Shown here one piece after another: positions 15,724 through 25,399 of a stretch of DNA of 64,000 bases. The notes beneath the pieces were generated by a model that made no database searches, was not told the origin of the DNA, and was given only the letters and a program-made list of their open reading frames with translations. Within the stretch, counting starts at the first letter, position 1, and each line of letters opens with the position of its first letter. Origin of the DNA: Nesterenkonia halophila (GTDB lineage: Bacteria; Actinomycetota; Actinomycetes; Actinomycetales; Micrococcaceae); contig NZ_WIAX01000001.1 in assembly GCF_009467795.1 (NCBI RefSeq), positions 1 through 64,000 of the forward strand, written 5' to 3'. Position numbers and translations under genes: made by a program.

Positions 15724-17505
15724 ATGACACGGATGCGCGCAGTTGATGCGATCGCCCTCATCCTGGAGAAGGAGGGCTCCGTGGAGACCTTCGGCCTCCC
15801 CGGCGCGGCGATCAACCCGCTGTACTCGGCGATGAGGGCCCACGGCGGGATCCGGCACACCCTGGCTCGCCACGTGGAGGGCGCCTCGCACATGGCCGAC
15901 GGCTACACGCGGGCCGCCCCCGGAAACATCGGCGTCTGCATCGGCACCTCGGGCCCGGCCGGCACCGACATGATCACCGGCCTCTACGCCGCCCAGGCCG
16001 ACTCCCAGCCGATCCTGTGCCTCACCGGCCAGGCACCGGTCGCGGTGCTGGACAAGGAGGACTTCCAGGCGGTGGACATCGCCTCCATCGCCGAGCCGCT
16101 GACCAAGATGGCCACAACGGTGCTGGAGGCCGGCCAGGTCCCCGGCACCTTCCAGAAGGCCTTCCAGCTGATGCGCTCCTCGCGGCCGGGGCCGGTGCTC
16201 ATCGACCTGCCGCTCGACGTCCAGCAGACGGAGATCGACTTCGACATCGACACCTACGAGCCGCTGCCGGTGACCACGCCGCGGGCCACCGCGGCCCAGG
16301 CCGAGAAGGTCCTGGACATGCTCGCCGAGGCCGAGCACCCGCTGATCATCGCCGGCGGCGGCGTGCTCAACGCCGACGCGGCCGAGCAGCTCGTCGAGCT
16401 CGCCGAGCTGCTGGACGTCCCGGTCTCGCCGACGCTGATGGGCTGGGGCGCGATCCCCGACGACCACCGGCTGATGGCCGGCATGGTCGGCATCCAGACG
16501 CACACCCTCTATGGCAACGCCAGCTTCCTGGAGGCCGACGTCGTCCTGGGGCTGGGCAACCGGTGGGCCAACCGTCACACCGGCGACCTGGAGACCTATC
16601 GGACCGGCCGGCGCTTCATCCACGTCGACATCGAGCCCACCCAGATCGGCCGGGTCTTCGCCCCGGACTACTCGGTGGTCTCGGACGCCGGCGCGATGCT
16701 GGAGGCTCTGCTGACCGCCGCGCGACGGCGCCTCGAGGCCGGATCCGGAGTGTCGTTCGGCGACTGGGCCCGCCGCTGCGCCGAGCGCAAGGGCACCCTG
16801 CAGCGCAGGACGCACTTCGACGACATCCCGATCAAGCCGCAGCGTGTCTACCAGGAGATGAACGCGGCCTTCGGGCGCGAGGCCACGTATGTGACCACGA
16901 TCGGCCTCTCGCAGATCGCCGGCGCGCAGATGCTGCACGCCTACCGTCCGCGCTCCTGGATCAACGCCGGCCAGGCCGGCCCGCTCGGCTGGACGGGCCC
17001 GGCGGCCCTCGGCGTCGCGAAGGCGACGCCGGAACGGCAGGTCGTCGCGCTCTCGGGCGACTATGACTTCCAGTTCATGGTCGAGGAGCTCGCCGTCGGC
17101 GCTCAGCACCGGATCCCCTACGTCCACGTGGTCGTGAACAATTCGTACCTGGGGCTGATCCGTCAGGCCCAGCGCGGGTTCGAGATGGACTTCGAGGTCT
17201 CGCTGGCCTTCGAGAACATCAACGCCTCCGGTCCCGCGGCCGGATATGGTGTCGATCACGTCGCCGTCGCCGAAGGGCTGGGCTGCAAGGCGCTGCGCGT
17301 CGAGGAGCCGGGGCGCATCGGCCCGGCCTTCGCCGAGGCTCGCGAGCTGGCCGAGGAGCACCGGGTGCCGGTCGTCGTCGAGATCATCCTCGAGCGGATC
17401 ACCAACATCTCGATGGGCGCCTCGCTGGACGCGATCAACGAGTTCGAGCCCATGGCCGAGAGCCCCGAGGACGCGCCGACCGCGCTGGTCGCGCTGCAGT
17501 CATGA
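15724..17505 (+). CDS. gcl: Glyoxylate carboligase (tartronate-semialdehyde synthase)
   Basis: ThDP/FAD enzyme joining two glyoxylates to tartronate semialdehyde and CO2. 593 residues from the ATG at 15724 (AAGGAGG before it), the same length as E. coli Gcl. Position 51 is Val (RHVEGAS) where nearly all other ThDP enzymes have the catalytic Glu; this is the hallmark of Gcl and separates it from acetolactate synthase. The ThDP-binding region begins with [13 protein letters not shown] near 445 and includes [12 protein letters not shown]. It is the main glyoxylate-consuming enzyme of the island. Confidence 0.97.
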   Translation: MTRMRAVDAIALILEKEGSVETFGLPGAAINPLYSAMRAHGGIRHTLARHVEGASHMADGYTRAAPGNIGVCIGTSGPAGTDMITGLYAAQADSQPILCLTGQAPVAVLDKEDFQAVDIASIAEPLTKMATTVLEAGQVPGTFQKAFQLMRSSRPGPVLIDLPLDVQQTEIDFDIDTYEPLPVTTPRATAAQAEKVLDMLAEAEHPLIIAGGGVLNADAAEQLVELAELLDVPVSPTLMGWGAIPDDHRLMAGMVGIQTHTLYGNASFLEADVVLGLGNRWANRHTGDLETYRTGRRFIHVDIEPTQIGRVFAPDYSVVSDAGAMLEALLTAARRRLEAGSGVSFGDWARRCAERKGTLQRRTHFDDIPIKPQRVYQEMNAAFGREATYVTTIGLSQIAGAQMLHAYRPRSWINAGQAGPLGWTGPAALGVAKATPERQVVALSGDYDFQFMVEELAVGAQHRIPYVHVVVNNSYLGLIRQAQRGFEMDFEVSLAFENINASGPAAGYGVDHVAVAEGLGCKALRVEEPGRIGPAFAEARELAEEHRVPVVVEIILERITNISMGASLDAINEFEPMAESPEDAPTALVALQS

Positions 17506-17603
17506 CCGTGCCCCCGCCGGGCCGTCGCGGCCGCTGCGCGGTGCGGGGGACGGGCGGCGGAGGTCCGGCGGGCGGAAGCACGGCGAGCACAGGAGGAATG
17601 ACC

Positions 17604-18983
17604 ATGACACAGAACATCCGAGGCACGGTCGACGGTGCCGTCTCCGGCGGGCGGGCCGTCCATGAGCTGGTGATCCGCGCCGAGCGGGCCCTGCTGCCCG
17701 AGGGCTGGGCCGCCGTGGAGATCGGCGTGTCCGAGGGCCGGATCGTCGCCGTCGCCGCCGCCGGCGCCCGGCTGGCGGGGGAGCGGCGGATCGAGCTCGC
17801 CGCGGACGAGGTGCTGCTGCCCGGACTCGTCGACAGCCATGTCCACGTCAACGATCCCGGCCGCAGCGAGTGGGAGGGCTTCGCGACCGCGACCCGCGCC
17901 GCGGCCGCCGGGGGCGTGACCACGCTGATCGACATGCCGCTGAACTGCCTGCCCCCGACGGTCGACGTCGACGCGCTGGAGACCAAGCGTGCCGTCGCCG
18001 CCCCGGCGGCGCACGTCGACGTCGGCTTCTGGGGCGGGGCGATCCCGGGGAGCACGGCGCAGCTGGCGCCGCTGCACGAGGCCGGAGTGTTCGGCTTCAA
18101 GTGCTTCCTGGAGCACTCCGGCGTGGACGAGTTCCCGCATCTGGAGCCTGAGGAGATGGAGCGGGACATGGCGGTGCTCGCCGAGCGGGACTCGCAGATG
18201 ATCGTCCACGCCGAGGACAGCCGCACGTTGGCCGACGCGCCGACCGCCTCCGGGCGGCGGTATCGCAGCTTCCTCGAGTCGCGGCCGGAGGAGGCCGAGC
18301 ATGTGGCGATCGCCGCGGTGATCGACGCCGCCCGACGCACCGGCTGCCGAGCGCACATCCTTCATCTCTCCGCGGCCGGAGCGCTGGAGCAGATCGCCGC
18401 GGCCCGCGCCGAGGGCGTGCGGCTGACCGTCGAGACCTGCCCGCACTATCTGGTGCTGGCCGCCGAGGAGATCGCCGACGGCGCGACCACCCACAAGTGC
18501 TGCCCGCCGGTCCGCGAGGGTGCCAACCGGGATGCGCTGTGGCAGGGCCTGCTCGACGGCACCATCGACTGCGTGGTCTCCGACCATTCGCCCTCCACTC
18601 CGGAGCTGAAGGAGGTGGACACCGGGGACTTCGGCACCGCCTGGGGCGGGATCTCCTCGCTGCAGCTGGGCCTGCCGCTGCTGTGGACGGCGGCCCGGCG
18701 GCGGGACATCGGCCTGGAGCAGGTGGTGCGCTGGATGTCCTCCGGCCCGGCCGCCGTCGCCGGCGTCTCCGGCAAAGGCTCGATCGTCGAGGGCGGCGAC
18801 GCCGACTTCGCGGTCTTCGCTCCAGAACGGGAGTGGACGGTGGAGGCCGCCGAGCTGCGGCATCGTCATCCCCTCACCGCCTACCAGGGGTGGCCGGTCC
18901 AGGGTGCGGTCACCCGCACGATCCTGCGCGGCGAGGAGGTGGACGGGGCACGGCCCCGCGGACGGCTCGTCGAGCGGTCCTGA
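17604..18983 (+). CDS. allB: Allantoinase
   Basis: Hydrolyses allantoin to allantoate in the cytoplasm. 459 residues, amidohydrolase superfamily. Metal-binding HVHVNDPG near residue 78, the carboxylated-lysine region FGFKCFLEHSG near 165, a His in HILHLSAAG, and the catalytic Asp in VVSDHSPS near 328. Two ATG codons are available. The one at 17604 lies 7 nt after AGGAGG, the one at 17598 only 1 nt, so the later start is preferred. Last gene of the hyi-garR-gcl-allB set. Confidence 0.95.
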   Translation: MTQNIRGTVDGAVSGGRAVHELVIRAERALLPEGWAAVEIGVSEGRIVAVAAAGARLAGERRIELAADEVLLPGLVDSHVHVNDPGRSEWEGFATATRAAAAGGVTTLIDMPLNCLPPTVDVDALETKRAVAAPAAHVDVGFWGGAIPGSTAQLAPLHEAGVFGFKCFLEHSGVDEFPHLEPEEMERDMAVLAERDSQMIVHAEDSRTLADAPTASGRRYRSFLESRPEEAEHVAIAAVIDAARRTGCRAHILHLSAAGALEQIAAARAEGVRLTVETCPHYLVLAAEEIADGATTHKCCPPVREGANRDALWQGLLDGTIDCVVSDHSPSTPELKEVDTGDFGTAWGGISSLQLGLPLLWTAARRRDIGLEQVVRWMSSGPAAVAGVSGKGSIVEGGDADFAVFAPEREWTVEAAELRHRHPLTAYQGWPVQGAVTRTILRGEEVDGARPRGRLVERS

Positions 18984-19102
18984 CAGCTCATCGACGCCGA
19001 GTGCGGGGCGTCGGGCCGGAGTGGCATGACGTGCCGGCGCGGCGTAATGTGCATGGGCGAACGATCCGCGATCGGCACCGCGGCCACGCGAGGAGAAGGG
19101 GG

Positions 19103-19753
19103 ATGATCATGGCTCAGCGCGCGGAGCGCCCGCAGGATCCGACGCCCCGGCAGACCGTGTCGAACGCGCGGCGTCCGCCGCGGGAGGGGAAGGCCACGTC
19201 ATCGGCGAGCACGCGACGCAGAGCGGCGGCGGCCGGGGCCGCGCTGCTGACGCTGCTCTCCGCCGGCTGCGCGACCGGCGAGTCGCCCGCCGCGGACGGC
19301 TCGGCCTCCGCGCAGACCGCGGCGGCCGAGTCCGGCGCTTCGGAGAGTCCGTCGGCGTACGGATCTGCCGAGGCGTCGTCCGAGGCTCCGGCAGGGGATG
19401 AACAGAGCACGCTGTCCGTCGAGCAGGTCGGCTCGGAGCCGTATGGGCTGACCACCGAGCAGCAGCCGTCGGGCACGATGGACGACGTCTCCGGGCGGCT
19501 GATCGTCGGACCGGGCGGCCATCTCGCGCTGGTCTCCGCGGATCAACCGCAGCTGCTGGTGTTCGGCGACGACGCCGAGTTCGCGCTGCGCGGCGACCGT
19601 CCCTCGGTGACGGCGCCCGGGCTCGGCACGCTGGAGGTCGGCCGGCAGGTCGAGCTCTCCGCCGTCGAAGTGCCCACGACCACGCTGGACGGCGTGCCGG
19701 CCGGGCGCCTGCAGGGGGCCGCCGGGACGGCGCTGGTCGTCGTCGCCGAGTGA
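19103..19753 (+). CDS. Hypothetical lipoprotein
   Basis: 216 residues, unrecognised. A long basic N-terminus (about 40 residues) leads into AAAGAALLTLLSAGC, a good lipobox with lipidated Cys near residue 56. An Ala/Ser/Glu linker of about 45 residues follows and then a compact domain of about 110 residues (DVSGRLIVGPGGHLALV and VGRQVELSAVEVP suggest a beta-rich fold). Expected on the outer face of the membrane. AGGAGAAGGGGG precedes the start. The weak hairpin at 18992-19013 separates it from allB, so it may not belong to the island. Confidence 0.75.
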   Translation: MIMAQRAERPQDPTPRQTVSNARRPPREGKATSSASTRRRAAAAGAALLTLLSAGCATGESPAADGSASAQTAAAESGASESPSAYGSAEASSEAPAGDEQSTLSVEQVGSEPYGLTTEQQPSGTMDDVSGRLIVGPGGHLALVSADQPQLLVFGDDAEFALRGDRPSVTAPGLGTLEVGRQVELSAVEVPTTTLDGVPAGRLQGAAGTALVVVAE

Positions 19754-19901
19754 CGGCGCCGCCTCGGTCGCGTCGGTGGTGATTCGTCCCCGGGGGCGGG
19801 TCTGGCTACGCTGGGCAGCAACAGGTGCCGTGGAGCCGGCCCCCTCGGGGCCGGGCCTCTCGGTGCCCGAGCGCCGGAGCTCACGATGCGAGGGACGGAG
19901 C

Positions 19902-20840
19902 ATGGAGCCTTTTCGGTTCACCCTGCGCCAGCTGCAGCACTTCATCGCTGCGGCGGAGGCGGGCACGGTGACCGCGGCCGCCGCGGATGCCAGCATCTCG
20001 CAGGCCGCGATGTCCCAGTCGTTGAGCGAGCTCGAGCGGGCGGTGGGGCAGCAGCTCATGGTCCGCACCCGCTCGCAGGGGATCCAGCTGACCTCCGCGG
20101 GGCGCCGGTTCCTCTCGAACGCGCGGGATATGGTCGGTCGCGCCGCCGACGTCCAGCAGGAGATGGCCGACCGGTCCGGACGGCTCATCGGTCCGCTCGA
20201 CCTCGGATGCTACACGGCGGTCGCCCCGTTCTGGGTCCCCTTCATCGCCCAGCGGTTCATCCAGCCCCATCCTGACGTCTCCGTGCGCATCGTCGAAGGG
20301 GACGGCAAGGAGCTGCAGCAGGAGATGCTCGACGGGCGCTTCGACGCCGTCATCACCCATACCGCGCACCTCGTGGAGGGGGTCGACCATGACGTGATCC
20401 GTCGCGGTCGCGGGTATGCGCTGGTGCCGCCCTCGCATCGCCTGGCGTCCCGCGAGACGGTCGCGGTCGCCGAGTTCGGCGACGATCCCTTCGTGCTGCT
20501 GGACGTCCCGGCGGTCCGTGAGACGCAGATCCCGAAGCTGCGGGCGGCGGGCCTGGAGCCGAACATCCAGTGGCGGTCGTCGAGCTTCGAGGCCGTCCGC
20601 GGACTCGTCGGGCGGGGCCTCGGCTGGAGCGTCCTGGTGCAGCGACCGCCGGTGGACGTCTCCTACGACGGGCTGCCGGTGGTCCCCGTGCCGCTGAGCG
20701 ACTTCGAGCCGAGCGACATCTGCCTCGCCCATGTGCGCGAGCGTCGCAGCCGGCGGCTGCAGGAGCTCATCGACCTCTGCCGCGCCGAGGGCGCGCGGCT
20801 CGACGAAGAATATCCGCCGAGCCGCGCGCCCGAGGGGTGA
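19902..20840 (+). CDS. LysR family transcriptional regulator
   Basis: 312 residues. N-terminal helix-turn-helix (TLRQLQHFIAAAEAGTVTAA, then SISQAAMSQSLSELERAVG) and a periplasmic-binding-protein-like effector domain (about 95-300). It converges on the MHS transporter gene and probably controls the minus-strand transporter/metallo-hydrolase pair, although it is at the far end of that pair. Start chosen at the ATG with GAGGGACGGAG before it. Confidence 0.9.
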   Translation: MEPFRFTLRQLQHFIAAAEAGTVTAAAADASISQAAMSQSLSELERAVGQQLMVRTRSQGIQLTSAGRRFLSNARDMVGRAADVQQEMADRSGRLIGPLDLGCYTAVAPFWVPFIAQRFIQPHPDVSVRIVEGDGKELQQEMLDGRFDAVITHTAHLVEGVDHDVIRRGRGYALVPPSHRLASRETVAVAEFGDDPFVLLDVPAVRETQIPKLRAAGLEPNIQWRSSSFEAVRGLVGRGLGWSVLVQRPPVDVSYDGLPVVPVPLSDFEPSDICLAHVRERRSRRLQELIDLCRAEGARLDEEYPPSRAPEG

Positions 20841-20867
20841 GGTGGTCTGCGCGGAGGGACTCCGCCC

Positions 20868-22208
20868 TCAGCGCATCTCGCCCTCCAGATCCAGCTCGCG
20901 TCCCTCCCGCGTGCCGAGGATGGCCGCGACGGCGATCAGGAACACCACGATCCAGGTGATGGCGAGCAGCCACAGGGAGCCGCCGGCCAGGGCGACGATC
21001 CCGGTCGCGAGCATGGGGGTGAAGCCCGCGCCCACCGTCGACGAGAGCTGGTAGACGAGCGAGGAGCCGGTGTACCGCACGCGGGTGGGGAAGAGCTCGG
21101 CGCAGAAGGCGCCGAACGGGCCGAAGATGGAGCCCTGCACGATGCCCTGGGTCAGGATCAGTGCGAGGGCGAAGGCCCAGAGCGCCCCGAGGTCGAGCAG
21201 GGTCATCACGGGGAAGGCCAGGGCCGCGCCGCAGAGCATGCCGGCGATCATGATGGGGCGGCGGCCGATCCGGTCGGAGAGCCGCGAGGCGAACCAGACG
21301 ACGACCACTGTGCAGGCGGCGCCGAGTGCCTTCACCCAGAGCGTGTGGGTGGAGTCGAGGCCCTGGTCGAGGACGTAGGACAGGCCCCAGACGGTCATCA
21401 GCCCCTGCACCGTGTAGGAGCTCATGCCGGCGATCACGCCGAGGACGAGGCCCTTCGGGTGGCGAGTGACGATCTCGAGGAGCGGGGCCTTGCGCTCCTC
21501 GGCCTTCTCCTCGAGACGGGCGAACAGCGGCGACTCGTGCACTTTGAGGCGCACGAGGAGCCCGATGAGCACCAGCACCGCGCTGAACAGGAACGGGATG
21601 CGCCAGCCCCAGGCGATGAACTGCTCGTCGGGGAGTATGGTGAACAGCGAGACCATGATGGTCGCGAAGATGGCCCCCGCCGGACCGCCCATGTTCGCGA
21701 AACTGGCGGCGAATCCGCGGCGCGACGAGGGGGCGTGCTCCAGGGCGATCAGCATCGCCCCGCCCCATTCGCCGCCGACGGCGAGTCCCTGGATCACGCG
21801 GAACACGGTCAGCAGGATGGGCGCGGCGATGCCGATGGCCGCCGTCGGCGGCAGCAGGCCGATCGCGAAGGTCGTCGCTCCCATCAGCAGCATCGTGGTG
21901 ACGAGCACGCCCTTGCGGCCGAGCCGATCGCCGAAGTGTCCGAAGACCGCTCCGCCGAGCGGGCGGGCGACGTACCCCGCCGCGAGGATGGTGAAGGAGA
22001 GGAAGGTCCCCAGCGTGGCCGGCAGATCGGTGAAGAAGACCTGGCTGAAGACGAAGGACGAGGCGGTGGCGAAGAGGATGAAATCGTAGAACTCGATCAT
22101 CGACCCCAGGAAGCTGGAGGCGAGGATGCGTCGCATCATCGTGGTGTTGAGCGACGTGGAGATCTCTCGAGTTCGGGGGTCATGCGCCTGGGCGGAATCG
22201 ACGGACAT
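20868..22208 (-). CDS. MHS-family MFS transporter (organic acid/H+ symporter type)
   Basis: 446 residues, 12 transmembrane segments. MFS motif GHFGDRLGRKGVLV lies between helices 2 and 3, and VIQGLAVGGEWGGAMLIALE is typical of the metabolite:H+ symporter branch (ShiA, ProP, KgtP, citrate carriers). Its ATG overlaps the stop of the upstream metallo-hydrolase by 1 nt (TGATG), so the two are coupled and the substrate may be what that hydrolase acts on. Substrate not readable from sequence. A 6-bp stem at 20850-20864 is the only terminator-like element after it. Confidence 0.88.
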   Translation of the reverse strand: MSVDSAQAHDPRTREISTSLNTTMMRRILASSFLGSMIEFYDFILFATASSFVFSQVFFTDLPATLGTFLSFTILAAGYVARPLGGAVFGHFGDRLGRKGVLVTTMLLMGATTFAIGLLPPTAAIGIAAPILLTVFRVIQGLAVGGEWGGAMLIALEHAPSSRRGFAASFANMGGPAGAIFATIMVSLFTILPDEQFIAWGWRIPFLFSAVLVLIGLLVRLKVHESPLFARLEEKAEERKAPLLEIVTRHPKGLVLGVIAGMSSYTVQGLMTVWGLSYVLDQGLDSTHTLWVKALGAACTVVVVWFASRLSDRIGRRPIMIAGMLCGAALAFPVMTLLDLGALWAFALALILTQGIVQGSIFGPFGAFCAELFPTRVRYTGSSLVYQLSSTVGAGFTPMLATGIVALAGGSLWLLAITWIVVFLIAVAAILGTREGRELDLEGEMR

Positions 22209-23302
22209 CAGCGAACACCTGCTTTCGGGGCCTCCGGAGCGTGGTCCGTCTGCTCGGAGGAGAGGGCGATCGTGGTCAGATCATCGGGCACCTGGAAGCG
22301 TCCGGAGAACGTCCGAGCCAGCTCGTGCCAGCGTTCGCGGAGAGTATGGCCCGGGACGAGGTGGTGCAGGGCGAGGTGCGCGGCGCCGGCGCGCTCGGCG
22401 ACGTCCACGGCCTGCTCGGGGCTGGTGTGGGACTTGCGGTGGTGGTCGATCGACGCGCGGGCGGTCTCGTCGGGGTGCGCCCCGTAGCGGGACTCCACCC
22501 AGTCGAAGTCGATCGCCTCGTGCAGCAGAAGATCGGTGCCCCGGGCGAGCGTGACCAGGTTGTCGGTGGCTGTGGTGTCCCCGGAGATCGTGACCGAGCC
22601 CTCCGCCGTGTCGAAGCGGAAGGCGAAGGCCGGGGCGATCGGCGGGTGCTCGACGAGGATCGCGGTCACCGTCACCAGCTCGTCGCGGTGGATCACGAAC
22701 GGGGCCATCCCGGCCGGGGTGGGATTCGTGTTCGGGTGGTACCCGCTCTCCTCGGGGATGGGGATGTCGGTGATCGAGAAGCAGTCCAGCGGGGAGGGGC
22801 GCAGCGCGTCGAGCACGCGGTCGTTGACGTCGGTCGCGTAGGCCTGCACGAGAGAGCGCACCATGCCGGTGATGCCCGGCGTGGGGTTCTCCGGGAACAC
22901 CGGGGCGGGCGGGACCTCGGCGCGGGGCGAGGCCGGCGGGAGGGCTCCGCGCTCGCCGGGGCCGAGGATCCGGATCGGATCCAGCATCGCCGGATCGCGC
23001 TCGTAGAGGCCCATCAGCAGCAGGCTCGGGAGGTCGACGGTGTGGTCGGAATGCAGATGGGTGATGAACAGCCCTCGCATGTCCTGGAGGGCGAGGCCCG
23101 CCTTCTCCAGCTGGCGGCCGACGCCGAGACCGGCGTCGACCAGGTAGAAGGCGTCTCCGACGACGACGGCGGTGGCGATCCCGTGGCGGTGGCCGGTGCG
23201 GCCTGCACGGCCGTCGGCGCCGGACGGCCACCAGCGCGGGCCGCCGGCGGTGCCGAGCGTGATGACGCGTGGCTGCAGGCTGGTGTGCGAGGAGGTGTGC
23301 AC
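22208..23302 (-). CDS. MBL-fold metallo-hydrolase (RNase Z/arylsulfatase-like)
   Basis: 364 residues. Metal-binding FITHLHSDHTVD near residue 80, ISGDT near 248 and a final His in TSPEQAVDVAERAGAAHLALHH. The layout is that of RNase Z/AtsA-like metallo-beta-lactamase hydrolases. The start is best set at GTG 23302 (VHTSSHTS), 5 nt after AAGGAG. An ATG at 23304 overlaps it in another frame and would give an unrelated peptide. First gene of a coupled pair with the MHS transporter, so it may hydrolyse an imported lactone or ester. A CGGATTTATCCG palindrome (23393-23404) lies in its upstream region. Confidence 0.85.
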   Translation of the reverse strand: MHTSSHTSLQPRVITLGTAGGPRWWPSGADGRAGRTGHRHGIATAVVVGDAFYLVDAGLGVGRQLEKAGLALQDMRGLFITHLHSDHTVDLPSLLLMGLYERDPAMLDPIRILGPGERGALPPASPRAEVPPAPVFPENPTPGITGMVRSLVQAYATDVNDRVLDALRPSPLDCFSITDIPIPEESGYHPNTNPTPAGMAPFVIHRDELVTVTAILVEHPPIAPAFAFRFDTAEGSVTISGDTTATDNLVTLARGTDLLLHEAIDFDWVESRYGAHPDETARASIDHHRKSHTSPEQAVDVAERAGAAHLALHHLVPGHTLRERWHELARTFSGRFQVPDDLTTIALSSEQTDHAPEAPKAGVR

Positions 23303-23504
23303 ATGAACTCCTTCGTCAGGTGGCGGGGGAGCGGCGCCGCGGAGCTGCGGCGTGATGCATACCACTGTGACGGGGCTCATAGCAGAAGTGAAACGGATTT
23401 ATCCGATGGTCATCATCGGCCATCCTTATAAAGCGGGTCCGCGGCGGTGCGGATCGCCGGAGACTGCGCCGACCCGCAGGCCGCGCGTCGGTCCTGACTC
23501 CGGG

Positions 23505-23978
23505 TCAGGCGCCCAGCGTCTCGCGCAGAGCGGCGACGTGGCCCTGGGCGTCGACGTCGTACTCCGCATGGGTCAGCGACCCCTGGTGGTCGACGACGAA
23601 CGTCGAGCGCCGGGTGATCGTGCGGGGCGTGCCTTCGATGGTCTTCTCCCCACGGGTGCCGTAGGCCTCGGCGACGGCGCCGTCGGCGTCGGAGAGCAGC
23701 GGGAAGGTCAGCGCCTGGTCCTCGGCGAAGGAGCGCAGCGCCTCCGGCTCGTCGGGGGAGACGCCGAGCACGCGGTAGCCGGCGGCCTGCAGCGAGCCGA
23801 GGGTGTCGCGGAAGTCGCAGGCCTCGGTGGTGCAGCCCGGCGTCGCGGCCTTCGGGTAGAAGTACACGATCACTCCGCGCTCGGCCTGCGCGGCCTCGTC
23901 GGCCAGCGAGACGGGGCGGCCGGAGGCGTCCGGCAGGGTGAAGGCGGGGGCCTGCTGGCCGGTCTGCAGCGTCGTCAT
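23505..23978 (-). CDS. bcp: Thioredoxin-dependent peroxiredoxin (BCP/PrxQ type)
   Basis: Reduces H2O2 and organic peroxides. 157 residues. Peroxidatic Cys49 and resolving Cys54 in PKAATPGCTTEACDFRD, the spacing of the atypical 2-Cys PrxQ group. Single gene. AGGAGAGATCC precedes the ATG. The upstream region (23979-24078) contains a small stem TCTCG/CGAGA and TTCCGCATGACGA on the minus strand, resembling the island operator (see findings). It could handle uricase-derived H2O2, but that is only an inference. Confidence 0.93.
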   Translation of the reverse strand: MTTLQTGQQAPAFTLPDASGRPVSLADEAAQAERGVIVYFYPKAATPGCTTEACDFRDTLGSLQAAGYRVLGVSPDEPEALRSFAEDQALTFPLLSDADGAVAEAYGTRGEKTIEGTPRTITRRSTFVVDHQGSLTHAEYDVDAQGHVAALRETLGA

Positions 23979-24078
23979 GGATCTCTCCTCGTCGTGGGGT
24001 GAGGGGCCATGTCAGTCTATCGTCATGCGGAAAAGTTATCTCGTTGTGCGAGATGCTATGACGCCGGAGCGGTCCGGC

Positions 24079-25389
24079 TCAGTACCAGGCGGAGTCGTCC
24101 TCGCCGACGACGTCGATCGGGCCCGACTCGGGGGCGCCGCGCTCCATCTGCTCGATCACGTCAGTCGGCGGGTCGATCATCAGCGTGGCCTCGTCGCGGT
24201 AGGTGCGCAGCACTTCGTCGATGAAGCTGGGCAGCGCATCGGTCAGCGCGACGTCGTGGCCCTGCTGCTCGGAGAGCTTCCACCGATGGTCGATCAGCTG
24301 GTGCATCAGCTCGGCCGGCTCCAGCTTGTCGCGCAGTTCGCGGGGGATCTGGGCGATGACCGGCTGGAAGACCTGCTGGGTCCACATATGCGCGGCGACC
24401 GCCTCGTCGCCGTGCGGGTCGTGCTGGGCCCGATAGGCGTCGATGGCGCCGAGCAGCCGGCGCGCCTGGTTCTCCTGCACATCCAGCCCGGTCAGGTTCA
24501 TCAGTCGGCGCTGGTGGTGGCCGGGGTCGACGACCTTCGGGCGCAGCAGCAGCTTTCCGTCGGCGCTGGCCGAGCGGATGTCGTACTCCTCGACGTCGAA
24601 GCCCAGTTCGTTGAGCCGCCGGATCCGCTCCTCCACCAGCCACTGCTGGTCCGGATCGAAGGCGGTGTCGCCGGTGAGCTCCTGCCAGAGCCCGCGGTAG
24701 GCGTCGATGAACTGATGCGAGGTCGCCACCGGATCGACGTCCTCGTCGATCATGCCGCCCTCCATCAGGTCCATCAGTTCGCCGGCGATGTTCACCTGGG
24801 CGACGTCGAGGTCGTACTCGCGCTGGCCGGTGGACAGCTCGGGGTGCAGCTCGCCGGTCTCGGCGTCGACCAGATAGGCGGCGAACTTGCCGGCGTCGCG
24901 GCGGAAGAGCGTGTTCGACAGCGAGACGTCGCCCCAGTAGAAGCCGATCAGGTGCAGCTCGACCATCAGCAGCGCCTGCGCGTCGATGAGCCGGTGCAGC
25001 GTCTCCTTGCGCATCATCTGGTTGAACACTGCGCGGTAGGGCAGAGAGAAGCGCAGATGCCGGGTCACCAGCGCCGGCGTCAGCTCCGTGCCGTCCTCGG
25101 CGGCGCGGCCGTTGACCTCGGCCACCGGCTTCACGCAGGGTGCGCCCAGCCGCCCCAGGCGGCGCAGCATCCGGTACTCGTGCCGCGCGGCCCGCTCGGA
25201 GGTCTCCTTGATCGCGATCACCGAGCCGCCCAGATAGGCGAAGCGGACGATGTGCCGCGAGATGCCGCGGGGCAGCGCGGCGAGGACATCTTCGGGCCAC
25301 TCCTGCAGCGGCAGCTGCCACGGCAGATCCAACAGCTCCTGGGGGATGGTGCCCGAGGCGGTCAGGCTCAGGCCGGGGACGGTGGTCAC
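24079..25389 (-). CDS. DUF4032 protein with a kinase-like fold
   Basis: 436 residues. The first 230 or so resemble a lipopolysaccharide/Kdo-kinase type protein-kinase fold: SVIAIKETSERAARHEYRML (beta-3 lysine and helix-C glutamate), FYWGDVSLSNTLFRRD (catalytic loop, Asp and Asn in place of HRDxxxxN) and YLVDAETGEL (the DFG-equivalent Asp). The C-terminal half is the DUF4032 domain proper. The GTG start follows TGAGGAGCACCCT, 10 nt after the otsB stop, so it belongs to the otsA-otsB operon. Possible roles include a sugar or lipid kinase tied to trehalose. The activity is inferred from motifs only. Confidence 0.85.
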   Translation of the reverse strand: MTTVPGLSLTASGTIPQELLDLPWQLPLQEWPEDVLAALPRGISRHIVRFAYLGGSVIAIKETSERAARHEYRMLRRLGRLGAPCVKPVAEVNGRAAEDGTELTPALVTRHLRFSLPYRAVFNQMMRKETLHRLIDAQALLMVELHLIGFYWGDVSLSNTLFRRDAGKFAAYLVDAETGELHPELSTGQREYDLDVAQVNIAGELMDLMEGGMIDEDVDPVATSHQFIDAYRGLWQELTGDTAFDPDQQWLVEERIRRLNELGFDVEEYDIRSASADGKLLLRPKVVDPGHHQRRLMNLTGLDVQENQARRLLGAIDAYRAQHDPHGDEAVAAHMWTQQVFQPVIAQIPRELRDKLEPAELMHQLIDHRWKLSEQQGHDVALTDALPSFIDEVLRTYRDEATLMIDPPTDVIEQMERGAPESGPIDVVGEDDSAWY

Positions 25390-25399
25390 AGGGTGCTCC

